Assembly (NCBI GenBank): GCA_030386875.1
Contig: CM059559.1
Span: 66,850,392-66,914,391 of the forward strand
Direction of reading: 5' to 3'
Source of the DNA: Morinoia aosen
Taxonomy: Eukaryota > Arthropoda > Malacostraca > Amphipoda > Talitridae
DNA: 64,000 bases
Part shown: one piece after another, positions 10,483-22,304 of the stretch
How positions within the stretch are numbered: position 1 is the first letter of the stretch
Layout: the number at the start of each line of letters is the position of its first letter
Translations under genes and position numbers: made by a program
Notes under the pieces: generated by a model
The model's input: only the letters and a program-made list of their open reading frames with translations
The model's database searches: none
Told to the model about the DNA's origin: nothing

Positions 10483-12334
10483 GTTCCCTTCTCTGGGGGC
10501 TGCTCTTTAGGATCAGGCGGTCTTTGATTTGATGGTGATTTGGTTGGTGCTGGTCTCTCCCCCCACGCGTGCAAGGGCACGGTTGGGAGAGGTCTTGGCG
10601 TAACCTTCGAGGGCAAAGCCCACACTCGTGTAAAGTCAGGCGCAGTCTCCTCTGGCACTCTTCCTACGCGGTCCAACGAACGCACACGCTGTGCCACAGA
10701 GGGTTCCGGCTTTCTCACAATTCTGCGGCTCTCGTGAATAGTCCTTACATCCTGGGGAGGTGGCATCTCGGACTGTTTGTTCGTACTGTAGGGGGTTGCA
10801 AGCTCCTCGTCGATTGGACGGGCCACTTCTTTCGATGCTTCCCCATGGCCAAGGGTTAAGCCGGTATTCGCCTGGGCTTCCGCGTGCGTACCACCACGAC
10901 GCTTTTCTGACTCAGCTTGGCGCCTCTTACTATCAGATGCTACAGTTTCCGCAGTCCTAGCGACCTTTGTCATGGCACCACCAACGGGTGGCGATCTCAC
11001 ACTCGGTATGCGTTTCCGCGATACCGAGGAGACTGCCGAACTCAGACACACAGAAACTGGGGGGGTCTGCTTGAGCATAACGTGACACATCAGGAAGATC
11101 GCTCCGCTCAGGTCTATCAGCAGGTCGGGGTCCAGCAGCGAGAGTACGGCGTGCAGCACGCGCGGCATCAGTACCTGCGGTGAGGTCCCGACCAGCAACA
11201 CTGGGGGCTCCTGTCACTGCTGGGTGCACTGGCACAACAAAGCTAGGTCTTCTTGGAGGGGCCCGCACTGCAGTGGCATAGGACGTCTCTGTTCTGACGT
11301 ACCTGCTGCTCACAGCACGCTTGGCTTCCCCGTAGCTTATTCTCTGCGATGTTTGCGCGGCCAACACCTCTTCTTCCATTTTGAAGTAAAAACATTCTTT
11401 AGAGCCAGCAGGGTGTGATTTATCGCAGTTAGCACATCTCGGGGGCTTTTCACAGGGCAGTTCGTGCTGGTCCTCGGCACAATTTGGGCATGCTCCTCTT
11501 AAGGATCGACACGTCTTAGCGCCATGCCCATTATGTTGGCACTTGTAGCAGCGTCGCGGCCTTGGAACGTACTGTCGCACGCTGCACCTCGTCCATCCTA
11601 TGTTCACATGTGACGGCAGGGAACATCGGTCAAAGGTCAGGATGTAGACAGAAGTGGGCACCAGAGCACCATTAACGTTTTTCTTGGTTCGGTACAGCGC
11701 CTTCACTTCATACTGCCGCAACTCCTCCAGGAGGCGCTCATCAGCGTAACCAGGATAATTGAGGTAGAAGATCGTTCCTTTGCTCTCATTGAGATTTCCA
11801 TGTGGGGACACTTCCACACCCACGCCAGCCAGATGGCGAATGCTCAATATATTGCGGCTCTGCTCAGAGTTACGGACCTCCACCAAGAGGCCACCACCGC
11901 GAGTCTGTGATCTTGGCGGGTCTACCTCCCAGCCCACGACACAGGTCTCGGTTTGCCATGATCACATCGATTTGCGTCAGCGGTGAGCCGTCAGTAGCTT
12001 TAATGTTGAAGAATCTTTTGTATTCTGTTGGCAAAATTGGCTCCACCAGGTCGGAGGGCGCGGTTTCCTCAAGAAGATGTAGTCTTCTGCCGCGACGTCA
12101 CCCACGGCCTGGCCTGTTTGGCTGGCGTTCAGGAGCGTAAGGTTCAAGAATTAGTTCTGTATCTTTGTTTTGTCCGCCTGCAGCACCTCCACTCGCAGGG
12201 GGAACCTGCGATGGCAGCTGCGGTAACGGCTCTTGAGAGGGAGTATCCGTAGTAATGTCCATTTGAATCCGGGTCGTCAGTGGCGCAGTTTGAGGGGGTT
12301 CCATGAAAAAAGGTTGTTCAGATTTCGTTCGCAC
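10479..12334 (-). pseudogene. LINE ORF1: gag-like RNA-binding protein (frameshifted)
   Basis: From 12334 a first frame runs to 12098. The reading then passes through a second frame (about 12060-11950) and continues in the frame 11937-10957. That frame carries three Cys/His knuckles: CYKCQHNGHGAKTC (CX2CX4HX4C), CPNCAEDQHELPC and CANCDKSHPAGSKEC. At a seven-base C run (11058-11064 on the plus strand as G) the frame shifts again and goes on to the stop at 10479. The C-terminal 200 residues are rich in Arg, Ser, Glu and Pro, with no fold that I recognise. By family, the protein coats element RNA in the cytoplasm. Its stop overlaps the ORF2 start (ATGA), suggesting termination-reinitiation. Confidence 0.85.
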
Positions 12335-12640
12335 GTCAAGCAGGCAGTCATGTTAGGCCTCCAACAAGGGGATCCCTGGAGCCAGGCACACGCAGTCCCA
12401 GCGGGACCACTCTTTCGTGCGAATATAGCTTCAAAAGCCCAAGAATCTAAATCGGATGCTGCGCTTGACTAATGGCAGGAACGGGCGCCACTCCGCACTA
12501 CCACGTTTAAACAGCCACCAACCGACCCCGGGGCTTCTTCGGCTATCCCTCGCCGCAATTGACTCAATTAAAACTGCAGAAGCCGAGACTAGGTCTCCTC
12601 CAGAGTTGTTGTCATTATAGGGGGTGGTCAAAGGAAGATC

Positions 12641-13380
12641 CAGTTGTGGTCCAAATCAAAGCCAATTCAAACGATGCCACCCCCGTTAGTCAGGTCCCTC
12701 GGTGCAGGCCCACCTGACATGGTTGCACCTGGTCAGTTTGGCCCTGCACTTCACAGGGACGCGCAAGCCCTCCCCCCACGACAAGGACAGGGTGTACAGG
12801 GAGGGTATTTTCAAATAATAAATGACTTCAAAGCTATAGCTATGCCTTTTTGACTTGTTCAACAACTTTACTGAAAATATACAGTAGGTAGCTCAATGCT
12901 GATTCTTTAGAATAAGTAACAGTAAACAATTTTCAGACATATTTTTGTGGCATGTCTATAAATTCATTGTTCAAATAGAAAACAAAAAAATAACTCCTAC
13001 TCACAAAAGAAATTTAATAGCTACTAAAACACCAACGCATCTCTGACATAGAGACCATTATGCAGAAGCAGAACCATTTGAAAATATCGTAAAAAATGCA
13101 CAATTATAGTTATATGAATCGCATGTACTTGCACAAAACAACGAGTTGTCCACAAAAATATCAAATCAGTTATAAGCTTTCATTCATGATATTGATTGAA
13201 ATCCTGAATCAAATCATAGGGCAACAATAGGTTTGGAAGAGAATCTTTGTGTCAAGTTGAACAATGATTTAATTCAGTATTTCGATCTCCACCACTACCA
13301 CCACCACCACCACCACCACGATTTTCTTTTGTCCTAGGTTACTTGATTCATGAAATATTTAGGCAAGTGTTTTGTTTTAT
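12641..13380. other. Non-coding, with a (CCA)n microsatellite
   Basis: It contains the GC-richer 5' margin of the LINE up to about 12800, then AT-rich sequence. A CCA trinucleotide run (about nine units, one interrupted) lies at about 13290-13320. No gene seen. Confidence 0.5.
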
Positions 13381-13382
13381 AT

Positions 13383-13600
13383 AATTAATAGTGTACACGA
13401 CCCGTCAAAAATTACGAGATTCGATAGTTTCCTTTGCAAAAGTCTCAAGATATGGATGACAAATAAATCCATTCTAACAGTCCCCGCGATCAAAATATTC
13501 TTGTACTTGTGCACTGGTACAACTCTTATCACAGAAACGGTCATTAAAGCATCCTTAAGAACGCCACAGACATGCACCAACCACACGAACTTAGTTTTAA
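13383..13600. repeat. Diverged copy of the fold-back element arm at 43960-44140
   Basis: Shared blocks in the same order: CCCGTCAAAAAT, TTTTCAAGAT / TCTCAAGAT with ATGACAAATAAA, ATCCATYCTAAC, AATATTYTTGTAC, TGYGCACTG, TATCACAGA and ACGGTCATTA. About 75% identity by eye. This makes the arm sequence of the 33456-44985 element a dispersed family. The short frames here have no recognisable domain. Confidence 0.65.
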
Positions 13601-16600
13601 GCGCATTAATATACAGAGCATTTGATAGTGAAAGAAAGTACATTAATCTATACTATAAAGAGAGGGGTGTCGGTCTCTCTGGCCAAAGCTGGCCGGAAGT
13701 GTGTGATGATCGTATCTGTGATACAAGCTCGGCCTCATCAATTCTCGAGAGATTCAATTTTATTGTGTCTCACGGCCTTTCTTTCATTTCGCCTTCTTTC
13801 TAATTTCCCCCTAGCAGTGATAAACACGGCCGTATATATTGAGCAAACGAAGTAACTTGTCACGAAACTTAGCACAGTGTTGCGTACGTGGCGCTGATCA
13901 GGCGCCCTCCACTGTGTTAGTTCGAATGGAGGACTCGAAACCTCCTTAGTAAGAGGGGAAAGATGAAAAGCACAGAGCGGAAAACACAGAAAAAGGAAAT
14001 GGTAGAACAGTTGGAAAAATAGAGAAAGTGACTACTGATCTGCTCACCCCACACCAATACCTCAATTCAACATGGGAAAATGAAACACTCAGTTAATGGT
14101 ACATTATTGATTACTTTATTTCAAGTTAGCTAATGAACACGAGAAATCGTACATTAAATTGATAACCAGTGCATGTTCAGACATATGTGTGGCAGAATGT
14201 GAGAAGTTTACACTGCAGCAATGCCCAACCTTTGCGTTACACATCACAATACCAGGGAATAGAAATGTTGTTCCCTACCAATGCCAAAGCGCCCACTGCA
14301 AAGCGTATCGCGTCACACTGCACCAGCTCACCCCTTAAGCGCGCGCAATCAGCCAGCGACTTTCCTGTATGTAGTCGACCTGCTACTCAGTAAGTGCACT
14401 GAGGTTAACTTGATGGAACTTGAGTCGTCCCTCAGATGTTTTGCTATCCCGCGCAGCGACATTTCGCTGAAGGTTGCCCCCAGGCTGCCTGAGATTTGAA
14501 AGCTTCAGAGAGCACCACGACTGCCCAGGTTGCCAAGACAGCGCTCGGTTCCAGAGAGAACCCCTCGGTTGCGGAGGCCCAACTCAAAACCCAACCCGCC
14601 TGCGCAGAATAAGCTTATTAAGTACCTAGTTCCACTTGAATCTTTATTCCTTGCAATGCCCCTACTTCGAATCGAATTTATTGAATTTTACTCCCCTTTA
14701 ATTCCCAAATAAATCATAAAATTTATTTATTCTCCCTCTAACAAATCACAAAGCACTCTGTTTCAGAATTAAATGAAAACCATTTAGCCTACACTTCAAT
14801 AGTTCAATAAGACACGAATATTCTGATTTCCCTGTAAGAAATAATGTAATAATTCTTTCATTCCCCACATTAAAGTGAAACTCTAAACACGAGAACAATT
14901 CGAATAACAATTCGAGGATAATTTAAAATGAAAACCCAAAGAACTAATTTCAATATTAACAATGAAAATCCCTGCGCCTCACCTAGACAACAACTTCAAT
15001 TGCAATAAAAATTGTCAACCATATCTACTTGAATCACTCCACTCGTTTTATGAACACAAATTTAATAAGCTGCATGAGAGGATTCCCTTCACTTTTTTTC
15101 AAAGAGCAAAGAACAATATCTCACCTCCCCATTGAAGAACTCGTATCCCTACATCCTGCACTGAGTCAGTAAATCGCCGAAGTAGACCGGCTCGCGAAGT
15201 CCCTGCGTATTTATGGTCCCCTCGAACAAAGAATGCGCTCCTTGGGCTTTGTTATACCCGCGAAAACTGAAAGTGACGTAGCGTTTCGCGATTGGCTAAC
15301 CCTCAAGCGTCACTTCCCTTGTGCTACGTGTCCCTCTCTTCACAATGTTGCTACGCATATGTCTCTAAAATAAACCCAGAAAACCTTTGATTTCCTGACA
15401 CGTAGGCACTTCAATTTTAAACCCACTATTTCCTGTGCTATGTATTTCAGTTGCAATAACTCCCGTATATGTGATGTATTTTGGACTAGCTCTCGATATA
15501 GCCTCTACCCCCTCTACCTACTTCTCCCTGCTCCTAATGTCCTCCCTTCTTATGCCCCTCGGCCCGCCTAGCGTCGACCTGCCGGTTGTCGCCCCTATTC
15601 TCTCTACGTGTATATATATTGTAACACACTGAACGGCAGGTATCAACACAACAAAGCTGTTCGGTAATTATGAGAGTGAATTGGGCATTTGGCCGGCAGT
15701 ATTCAACACAAGGGAAAAGCTTGGTAAAGAAGAGTAAGTGAATGAGCACGTCAATTGCATTTGCGTGGCTGCTCCAGTCGTTTCGGTTAGGTTGGAAAAA
15801 GCTGTATTGAAAAACTGGCCTTATAGCTTGAGTACATTTTTTATCTTGCAAAGTGTAAAAAGATACAATTGCACGATATGTGATCCGGTAAGGTAAAATT
15901 TATTTTGCAAAAGGTAGTTAAGTTGCCCGCGTGTGATGGGGTTGACCTATCCTGTGCGGGGGGAGGGGCTGCACTCAATGAAGCGGTCGGGGTAAACCAG
16001 CTATGGCTGTCGGGCCTGATTGTGGAAGGTGGTTGTGCTGGGCTGCTGCTGATCCTGGCAGTCTGGTACGGCCAGTGCTGCCTCTCTCGCCTCTTAGTGC
16101 TAAGAGTGTTGATTGTGGCCTGCTGCCGGCTACCCTCCCGTAGGGAGGAGAAGCCTGGGATATGTATGTAGTTAAGGAGCTGAAATGCTCCTCAGTACAT
16201 AAATGACCAATTTACCAGGTCGATAGAAAGGCAAATCCCATTTCACATATTGTGCAGCAGCAATGCACAGTTGAGTCCCTAATGAAAAATCCTAAAACTA
16301 ACCTTTCTTAAAAGAAAAGTATAACGAAAGGCATAGAGCCTGATATCGAAACTACTCTTGAAACGAATAGACTACTTCGATAGAACTATACCATATTTAT
16401 AATCATTGAACCCACCGTCGTGAAGCACTCACCACCTCATCAGAAGCACACATCACAGGCAAAAAAAAAATTCTCACCATGGGAGCGTGAACACTGGATT
16501 AAACTTTGACTAGGGGCCGGGAGTGTATTTGCCGTGGTTGTTTTTCGACCAAGACACGGGATCAGATGCCGGAAGATCGGTGAAGTTGCAGAGCGTTGGA

Positions 16601-17000
16601 TTTGCATCATAGCGAAGGTTTGCTGCTTGTTACTCAGCTCGCTGAATATCTACCAATTCACTATCTCAGCGGGGTCCAGAGTCGTTCGCGCGCGATGTTG
16701 GAGAGTGACCGCGTAAAGATTATTCGGATAAATGGACAGTGACGCGTGCAGGATCTGTCCACCTTTGTCCTGGTGATGCAATTCTAGTTGTCCAGTCCTG
16801 GCATCAAGGTTTTCGTCGAGAATATTTTCCACTTGAGGATGGTTGATGTACTTTTTCAAATCTCGCTTGTAATCAGCTTGTACACAGGACTCAATTTCGT
16901 TTGCAACACAGCAAGGAGTTCTATTCAAAATCAGGATTAGTCGTTCAAAGGAAAATTCTGAGCCTAACAACGTCCTTTAGGCTTCTCGGTAAGTTTGTTC
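13601..17000. other. Long non-coding stretch, nothing firmly recognised
   Basis: Mixed sequence. At 13640-13740 there is TATACTATAAAGAGAGGGGTGTCGG and a piece (ATCGTATCTGTGATACAAG) shared with the fold-back arms. At 13877-13915 a GTGGCGC...GCGCC pair makes a small inverted repeat. At 15180-15370 a CCAAT-like GATTGGCTAA and TATTTATGG occur, which could be an LTR or promoter, but no partner copy is present. Short frames at 15905-16171 (plus) and 16650-16970 (minus) match no family that I know. Confidence 0.35.
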
Positions 17001-17039
17001 GATGCATCATTTAAAAACAAATTTATCTATTGGGATTTC

Positions 17040-17800
17040 AAAGTTGAATAGCATTCCCTAATTTAATGAGCAGTCAGAGCAATTGAAATGTGAATTGTTG
17101 TCATTGATATCGTCCTTCCTCTCTCATGTATCTTTTCAAGTCGTGTTAGTCAACACATGCACATTGGTTCATTTTTCCGGTTCAAGGACAAAATTCCTTC
17201 GGGCCACCGCTCTAGTCTTGTCTATAAATACAGTTGTGCAGTGTGCATCTACGTTGGCTTAACAACCCGTACATTACATGTCAGACAGGCGGAACACGTC
17301 GGAATAAGTTCTAGAACTGGGGCTTGGCTTTGTCACCCTCCACACCCTGCCTAAGACCTCAATGCAGAGGAACAGTGTTAGAATTTCCAATTTTGATTTC
17401 TGAATTTTGAGGCCTATTCTTAATGCAACGAAACTTGGAATTCTTAAATCTCTTTATATTCAATACACAAGAACAAACCCTATCTTAATGACATGCAGAG
17501 AGTGCATCTCTCGCTTTTGGTTGGGTGTAGCTGTAGCTTCACTGAACGCTGTTTCCAATTTCTAAACTACGCATCATTGTGCATTTCATTTCATTTAGGT
17601 TAGGTGTTTGGCAGCCTCTTCGTGGTTATCGATATCTGAAAATCTCTGGTTATGCAAGGGTATAACGTGCGCAATCACCTTATCATAGCATTAAATTCTC
17701 AGTATATATTTGCAGATTTACAGCTGATAATGGGTCGAGGCCCGAAACGTTCGTTTGAGTATTGACCACATGCAATTTCCAACAATGACTTCCTTGGTTT
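17040..17800 (+). pseudogene. Penelope-like element 3' fragment with GIY-YIG domain
   Basis: The frame at 17157-17354 reads FKDKIP...SSLVYKYSC followed by YVGLTTRTLHVRQAEH. This is the GIY-YIG endonuclease signature of Penelope-like retroelements (C-rich lead, then YVG, R and EH). It follows the RT in complete elements, but no RT is present here, so the copy is 5'-truncated. Downstream, broken frames show the usual C-terminal pattern (LNDMQ-like) with stops. The fragment ends near a hammerhead-like motif at 17724-17750. By family the enzyme nicks target DNA for priming. This copy is decayed. Confidence 0.75.
17724..17750 (+). ncRNA. Degenerate hammerhead-ribozyme-like core of the Penelope-like fragment
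   Basis: CTGATAA, then GGG and CCC that can pair, then CGAAACGT. Penelope-like elements are known to carry hammerhead ribozymes in their terminal repeats. Here the core CTGATGA is changed to CTGATAA, so activity would be lost. The stem I and stem III partners were not verified. Confidence 0.4.
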
Positions 17801-20476
17801 ATGCCCTTAACGTTTTTTTTTAAAGTAGTAATGAAGCAAAATTTACATTTTTTTGGGAAAATTATCTGTAATTGAGATAATTAACCATGTTGGTTAGTTT
17901 TTTACTCTAACCACACCAAGTGCAATCTAAGCAGACTAAAGAAAAGGGTCTATTTCGTATAGTATATTCTCACACAGGTAACCCTGTTCTTAGAAACAGT
18001 AAGTTACGAAAGAGAAAAAAGAAATAACCAAGGAGCGATGATAAAGATGTGAAAATTGGAAGAAGGGCAAATGCATGACACAAGTCCCGAAGGCCTAACT
18101 ACAGCTCAAGTTAACTAACAATATCCACTTAGAGACGCCAGTCCCCCATAGCATACGATAGATAACATAAGTAAGCTAACCCTTTTGTCTGTTAACTTAT
18201 CATATGCTCTTTAAAGAGCGCAATTCAGATTACAGAAACGTAAATGAACTGCTAAATTGTGTGTGCACCATTGATACCCCAACTCCAAGCCTCGAGGATT
18301 CTTTATAAGCCCTCGGCCCGTCGTTCTCGTCACCTCCAAGTAAACACCTAAGAAAACGTCTCCTGAGTTCCTTTACCATGACCTCGTGTACCCGCCGCAC
18401 AAAATAAAAGTATAGAATTAGTTGAGTATAAACTGACCTTGAATTACACCATTGCACTTTAGCAAATTTCCCGTTATCATTGTCAAGAAGTTTACAATGG
18501 ATGTCAAAGGTCAAACATACATCTAGAATTTCACAATACATTCAATACGATGAAAGAGCTTGGATGATCAATATCTCCTTAACATAATTGCTCATATCAA
18601 GGATGGCCTCCATTATATAGTCTATGGATGTACTGATAGTTCACCTCAGTGTTGGAGGATTGGGGCAGTGGGACGAATGGGAGAGGTAATGTTATGGGTA
18701 TCCCCTGGAACTGCACTTATACATTTCCTGTGTGGGAATTGAACCAAATCACCTTCAGAATTTCATCTTTCTCGCCCTATTTGCAACTTCTAATTTACAC
18801 ACCATCTTTATTTTCTGTCCTTAATCATTTATTCCTTGGCATTTACAACTCACCATTTCTATACATGGGTTTTCTGTGTTTTAACACACCTTGTGCCTAG
18901 ATTCCCTGAAAAATCCACACTAAATGGTCCTATTCCTTGACTGCGATGTTGTCTGAGCCCTTGAAGTGCTTCAAATTTCCATTTTTAATTAACTGAGAGG
19001 CACAATGTCAGATGTTGAGGGGTGAAAAACAAGATTTGCTTACCTGAGGTCAATACAATGCTGAGTAATCTAGGGGTCGTTCTAGATGACGTCAAGGAAA
19101 GTTCAGCCCCTCGTAGTAATCCTGTAAAAAAGGGGGGATATTAGTTGAATTAAATAAAAGCAACAAAAAAAAACAGAAAAAAGAGTAGTATACAAAATAA
19201 ATTACGATTTTATTTTTTTTTAAACATTAATTCAAGGCTGCCGCTCTGCGCTCTATCTCCAACTTTACAAGAGTTCTTGAATGATTGAAAGGACTTTGTG
19301 GTATGAATTTCAGAAATCGAAGTAATTATGTACAGAGTGTCTCCAGCACATAGAATAACCAAATTACCAATACAGAAGAAGAAAAAAACAAGAAGAGATA
19401 GCAAAGAAGAAAAAATTCAATGAGTAAAGTGGATAAGCAGGGTAAAAGCCTTGAAAGCATGTCTCCAGATGAGGTAATTGTGCTAACAGGATTCATTGGC
19501 CTGACCCTGACCAACATTTGTGTGAACAAAGAAATAGCTCTAGTTGTGCCTGACATATCCAGTTTATTGGTTACAGGGATGAGGTCAACAAATGTATGGT
19601 ATACATTAGGGTGACATTTAATGTAGAGCACAAAGTTTTGATGCATATAATGTAGCATTTGTAAGTGGAAGAATAATTCAAAGGTTGTCCTTCTAGCACT
19701 GGGGGGACCAGAATAGAGCTGGTTGGCAGAGGTGCCTGACTGTGCAATTCACCTCGCACAGAAGGAACAATAGTCATGAATGAGTTGGAACACATAGAAC
19801 TGACATGAACAAATCTGAACCAAACATTAGAACATGCACACCCATGTTACCTTATGCTGGAAATAACAAAGTTCATTTCATGCAAATAACAATGAATAAC
19901 ATATTCAACCAGGGGTTGTTGAAACCCTTAGTAAGAAATCTTAGATGGCCAGTATACTGAACATATGAGGTGATGTAGACCTATGGCACCTGATCAGAAT
20001 CATCAATCTATTTAATTCTGGGTAAATTTAATCTGTGTTATCACTGGAGTTCAAAAATACTTTTATTCAACCAGTTTCACCATCTAAACTCCTATTAAAT
20101 GGTGTTAGAAACTTGATAAAAAATATTTTTATAATACAAACTTTAATGCCATATTCATATACAATAAACAGAAATACACATTCAAATAATGAACTGGTGA
20201 AAATCAAATAAAATTTTACCTAATTATAAACAACCTACTGATGAGCCTACAGCGCTGAGTTCTTAGAAGCCTGGAATCTGCCTGCTGCTTAATTATGAAC
20301 CACTTCCTTGACCCTTCATCAACCAACATCCTTTTTGCAGGACATGAGAAACTTACTCTTATATTTCTTATATTCTAAAGATTTCAATTAAATGTTCACA
20401 TTTACTGGGCTTCATGAATTAAAATTAAAAGAAATTACCATAATCTTTTGTTCATGAGTAAAAATTTTGGTGCATA
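17801..20476. other. Long non-coding stretch, nothing firmly recognised
   Basis: AT-rich. A 103-codon minus frame at 18230-18541 and opposite frames at 19326-19658 (minus) and 19420-19614 (plus) stand out slightly. None has a motif that I know. The 19.3-19.7 kb pair overlap on opposite strands, so at most one could be real. No splice-supported gene model could be built. Confidence 0.35.
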
Positions 20477-20663
20477 ACACTTTGACTGCAACGTGAGCCA
20501 CCGGTGGTACACGTCGGTAATTTTTGTAGTGCTGCTGATGGACCAGTAGTCGCAAATTCTATTTTCATGAATACTTTGGCATTTTCACAATGGATTACTA
20601 CAATTAACTTTGAATTTGAGTAAGGCATTGAACTTAATATTTAATTGTTGCAGTCAAAGTGTT
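20477..20663. mobile_element. Short MITE with 17-bp perfect inverted ends
   Basis: AACACTTTGACTGCAAC at 20477-20493 is exactly inverted at 20647-20663. The interior is 153 bp with CCACCGGTGG near the left end and no ORF. The flanks show only a possible CAT duplication, so the superfamily is undecided. Confidence 0.7.
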
Positions 20664-21689
20664 CATAGGTTACCATTATCTCTTCAGCTACTCCCTGATG
20701 CAGGTGTAGGAATAGAGAACTATAAATGCCATAAGGACATGAATGAAATTTTTGTCCTTCCTGATGATAAGCAGACCTTCAAACTTCCCAACAAAATTGC
20801 TCATAACTTTACAAACAACCTCAACCTCATAACTTGTGTACTCATACCATTCAATCACAGAAAATATTTGAGGAGATAGCACAGAAATAAGCTCAATTCC
20901 CACGTTCATGAATATAAAATTAAAAGCTAAAAATACTGAACAATCCAAACATCAGGTGACACTCAATATCTCTAGCACAGATACTGGTAATAAAATTCAT
21001 CTTGCAATAAATTCAAAGAAGAGAGGAAATACAAGCAGACAACCCAATAAGTTCAACATTCTAAGAGTTGGTGACAAGGCAATGTCTGTAGAAATTAGAA
21101 ATACACATTAATCCCTATTATAGGTCACGCACATGGTTAGGCCAAGTCTCCACTGAACAGATAACCTTGCTGCAGCAGAGCAACGCTTACTTCAACACAC
21201 ATACAGACAGAATGTGCAGTACACATCAGGACTTTTCATCATTTGTTACCTAATTATTACTTTTCTTTCCTTACTCATATATTTACAACAATTATGTGGA
21301 CTACCCACTGTGGACTCCCTCCCCCAACCCACTGTGGACTCCCTCCTAATCCATTAATTCAAGTTGACTAAAGCTATTCCTGCAATTGCTAGTACTTTTA
21401 TATCATGAAATAAATCATGCAGCCTATTTTAATTATACAACTGCTGGTCAACCAGAGGATTATCATTGAACCCTCAGACAAATATCTAATTATCTACTCA
21501 CAAACTATCAAATATCTTTCTCAATAAGATTTGGGTCTTCCTAAATTTTTGGCATTGATGTTAAATCAATATTCTTTGAAGAGAAGAGGGAAACAATAAT
21601 TACAATAGTTAAGAAAAGCCCACATAACAAATAATTCAAAGTTAGTTTCAGCATCCTGAATTTCAGAAACAATTAAGGTTTTCCATTGA
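20664..21689. other. Non-coding, nothing recognised
   Basis: AT-rich with short frames only. CCACTGTGGACTCCCTCC is repeated twice near 21307-21345. Confidence 0.4.
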
Positions 21690-21880
21690 GAGGAAAGATG
21701 ATGGCACCATTTAGTATCAGTCACAGGAACGTGATATCTATATACAAGAAGTGTTCCCACACAAGATCAACAGCAGATGAAAATAGGAAGTAGAGACAAA
21801 AGGTTCTGTAAAGAATGCATGTTGAAGAAAGTCAGAGGTGCTGAAATAAAAATTAACTGACACTGAAATCTAAGTGGCAG
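21690..21880 (-). mobile_element. Diverged fragment of the SINE-like family
   Basis: Shares with 2680-3031 and 9954-10311 the ordered blocks GAGGAAAGATGATGGCACCATTTAGTAT (seen as GAGGAAAG then GGCACCATTTAGTAT), GGAACGTGRNATCTAT and a TTGAAGAAAGT...AGGTGCTGAAA-type segment. It is truncated at the side that holds the hairpin and box-A-like end. It supports an older age for the family. Confidence 0.6.
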
Positions 21881-22304
21881 AACTGATAGCAGTGAAATCT
21901 AAACCTCATACTCTTGATGAGTTAGTTATTTTGCCACCTTGTAGGAAAGATGGTTAAATGCATGTTAGGCAAAAAAGCTAAAATGGAAATTAACAAAATA
22001 CCTATATCAAATTATAATACAATAAGGAGAATTTTGGATTCAAAGTACAGAGCTTAATGAAAGTTTCAAAATTTGCCTCAATAGTTGATCAATCAACTGA
22101 CATAAGCCACAGTGCACAGATGCTTGTATTTGTGAGTTACATTCATGGAGATGAAATCATTAGTTTTATGCTGTAAGGAGATGCAAATGACTTGTAAAGG
22201 TAAAGATATTTTTGATGCAACAAGCTAACTTGAAAAAATTAATTTTAACTCGAAGTCTTGCATTGACTTTTGCACTAATGGAGTTCCATGTATGCTTGGC
22301 AGTA
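21881..22304. other. Non-coding, nothing recognised
   Basis: AT-rich with stops in all frames. It abuts the TTAA-bounded element that starts at 22305. Confidence 0.4.

Larger units (their letters stand above)
6230..12640 (-). mobile_element. I-clade non-LTR retrotransposon (LINE), near full length
   Basis: Minus-strand element with two ORFs: ORF1 with zinc knuckles, and ORF2 with AP-type endonuclease, reverse transcriptase and RNase H. An RNase H in ORF2 is typical of the I group and its relatives. The 5' limit (about 12640) and the 3' limit (about 6230) are estimates from coding content, as no target duplication was found. The element is inactive: at least one frameshift in ORF2, several in ORF1, and a SINE-like insertion at 9954-10311 in the endonuclease. 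The 3' UTR (about 6230-6448) contains an inverted GGGGTTTCAGC / GCTGAAACCCCC pair. Confidence 0.85.

Noticed and set aside
13640..13680. Helitron-like 5' end (TCTATACTATAAAGAG)
   Set aside because: No hairpin plus CTRR 3' end and no Rep/helicase sequence could be found.
19326..19658. 110-codon minus ORF and the overlapping plus ORF
   Set aside because: No family recognised and no support for either strand over the other; kept only as a note in the non-coding entry.
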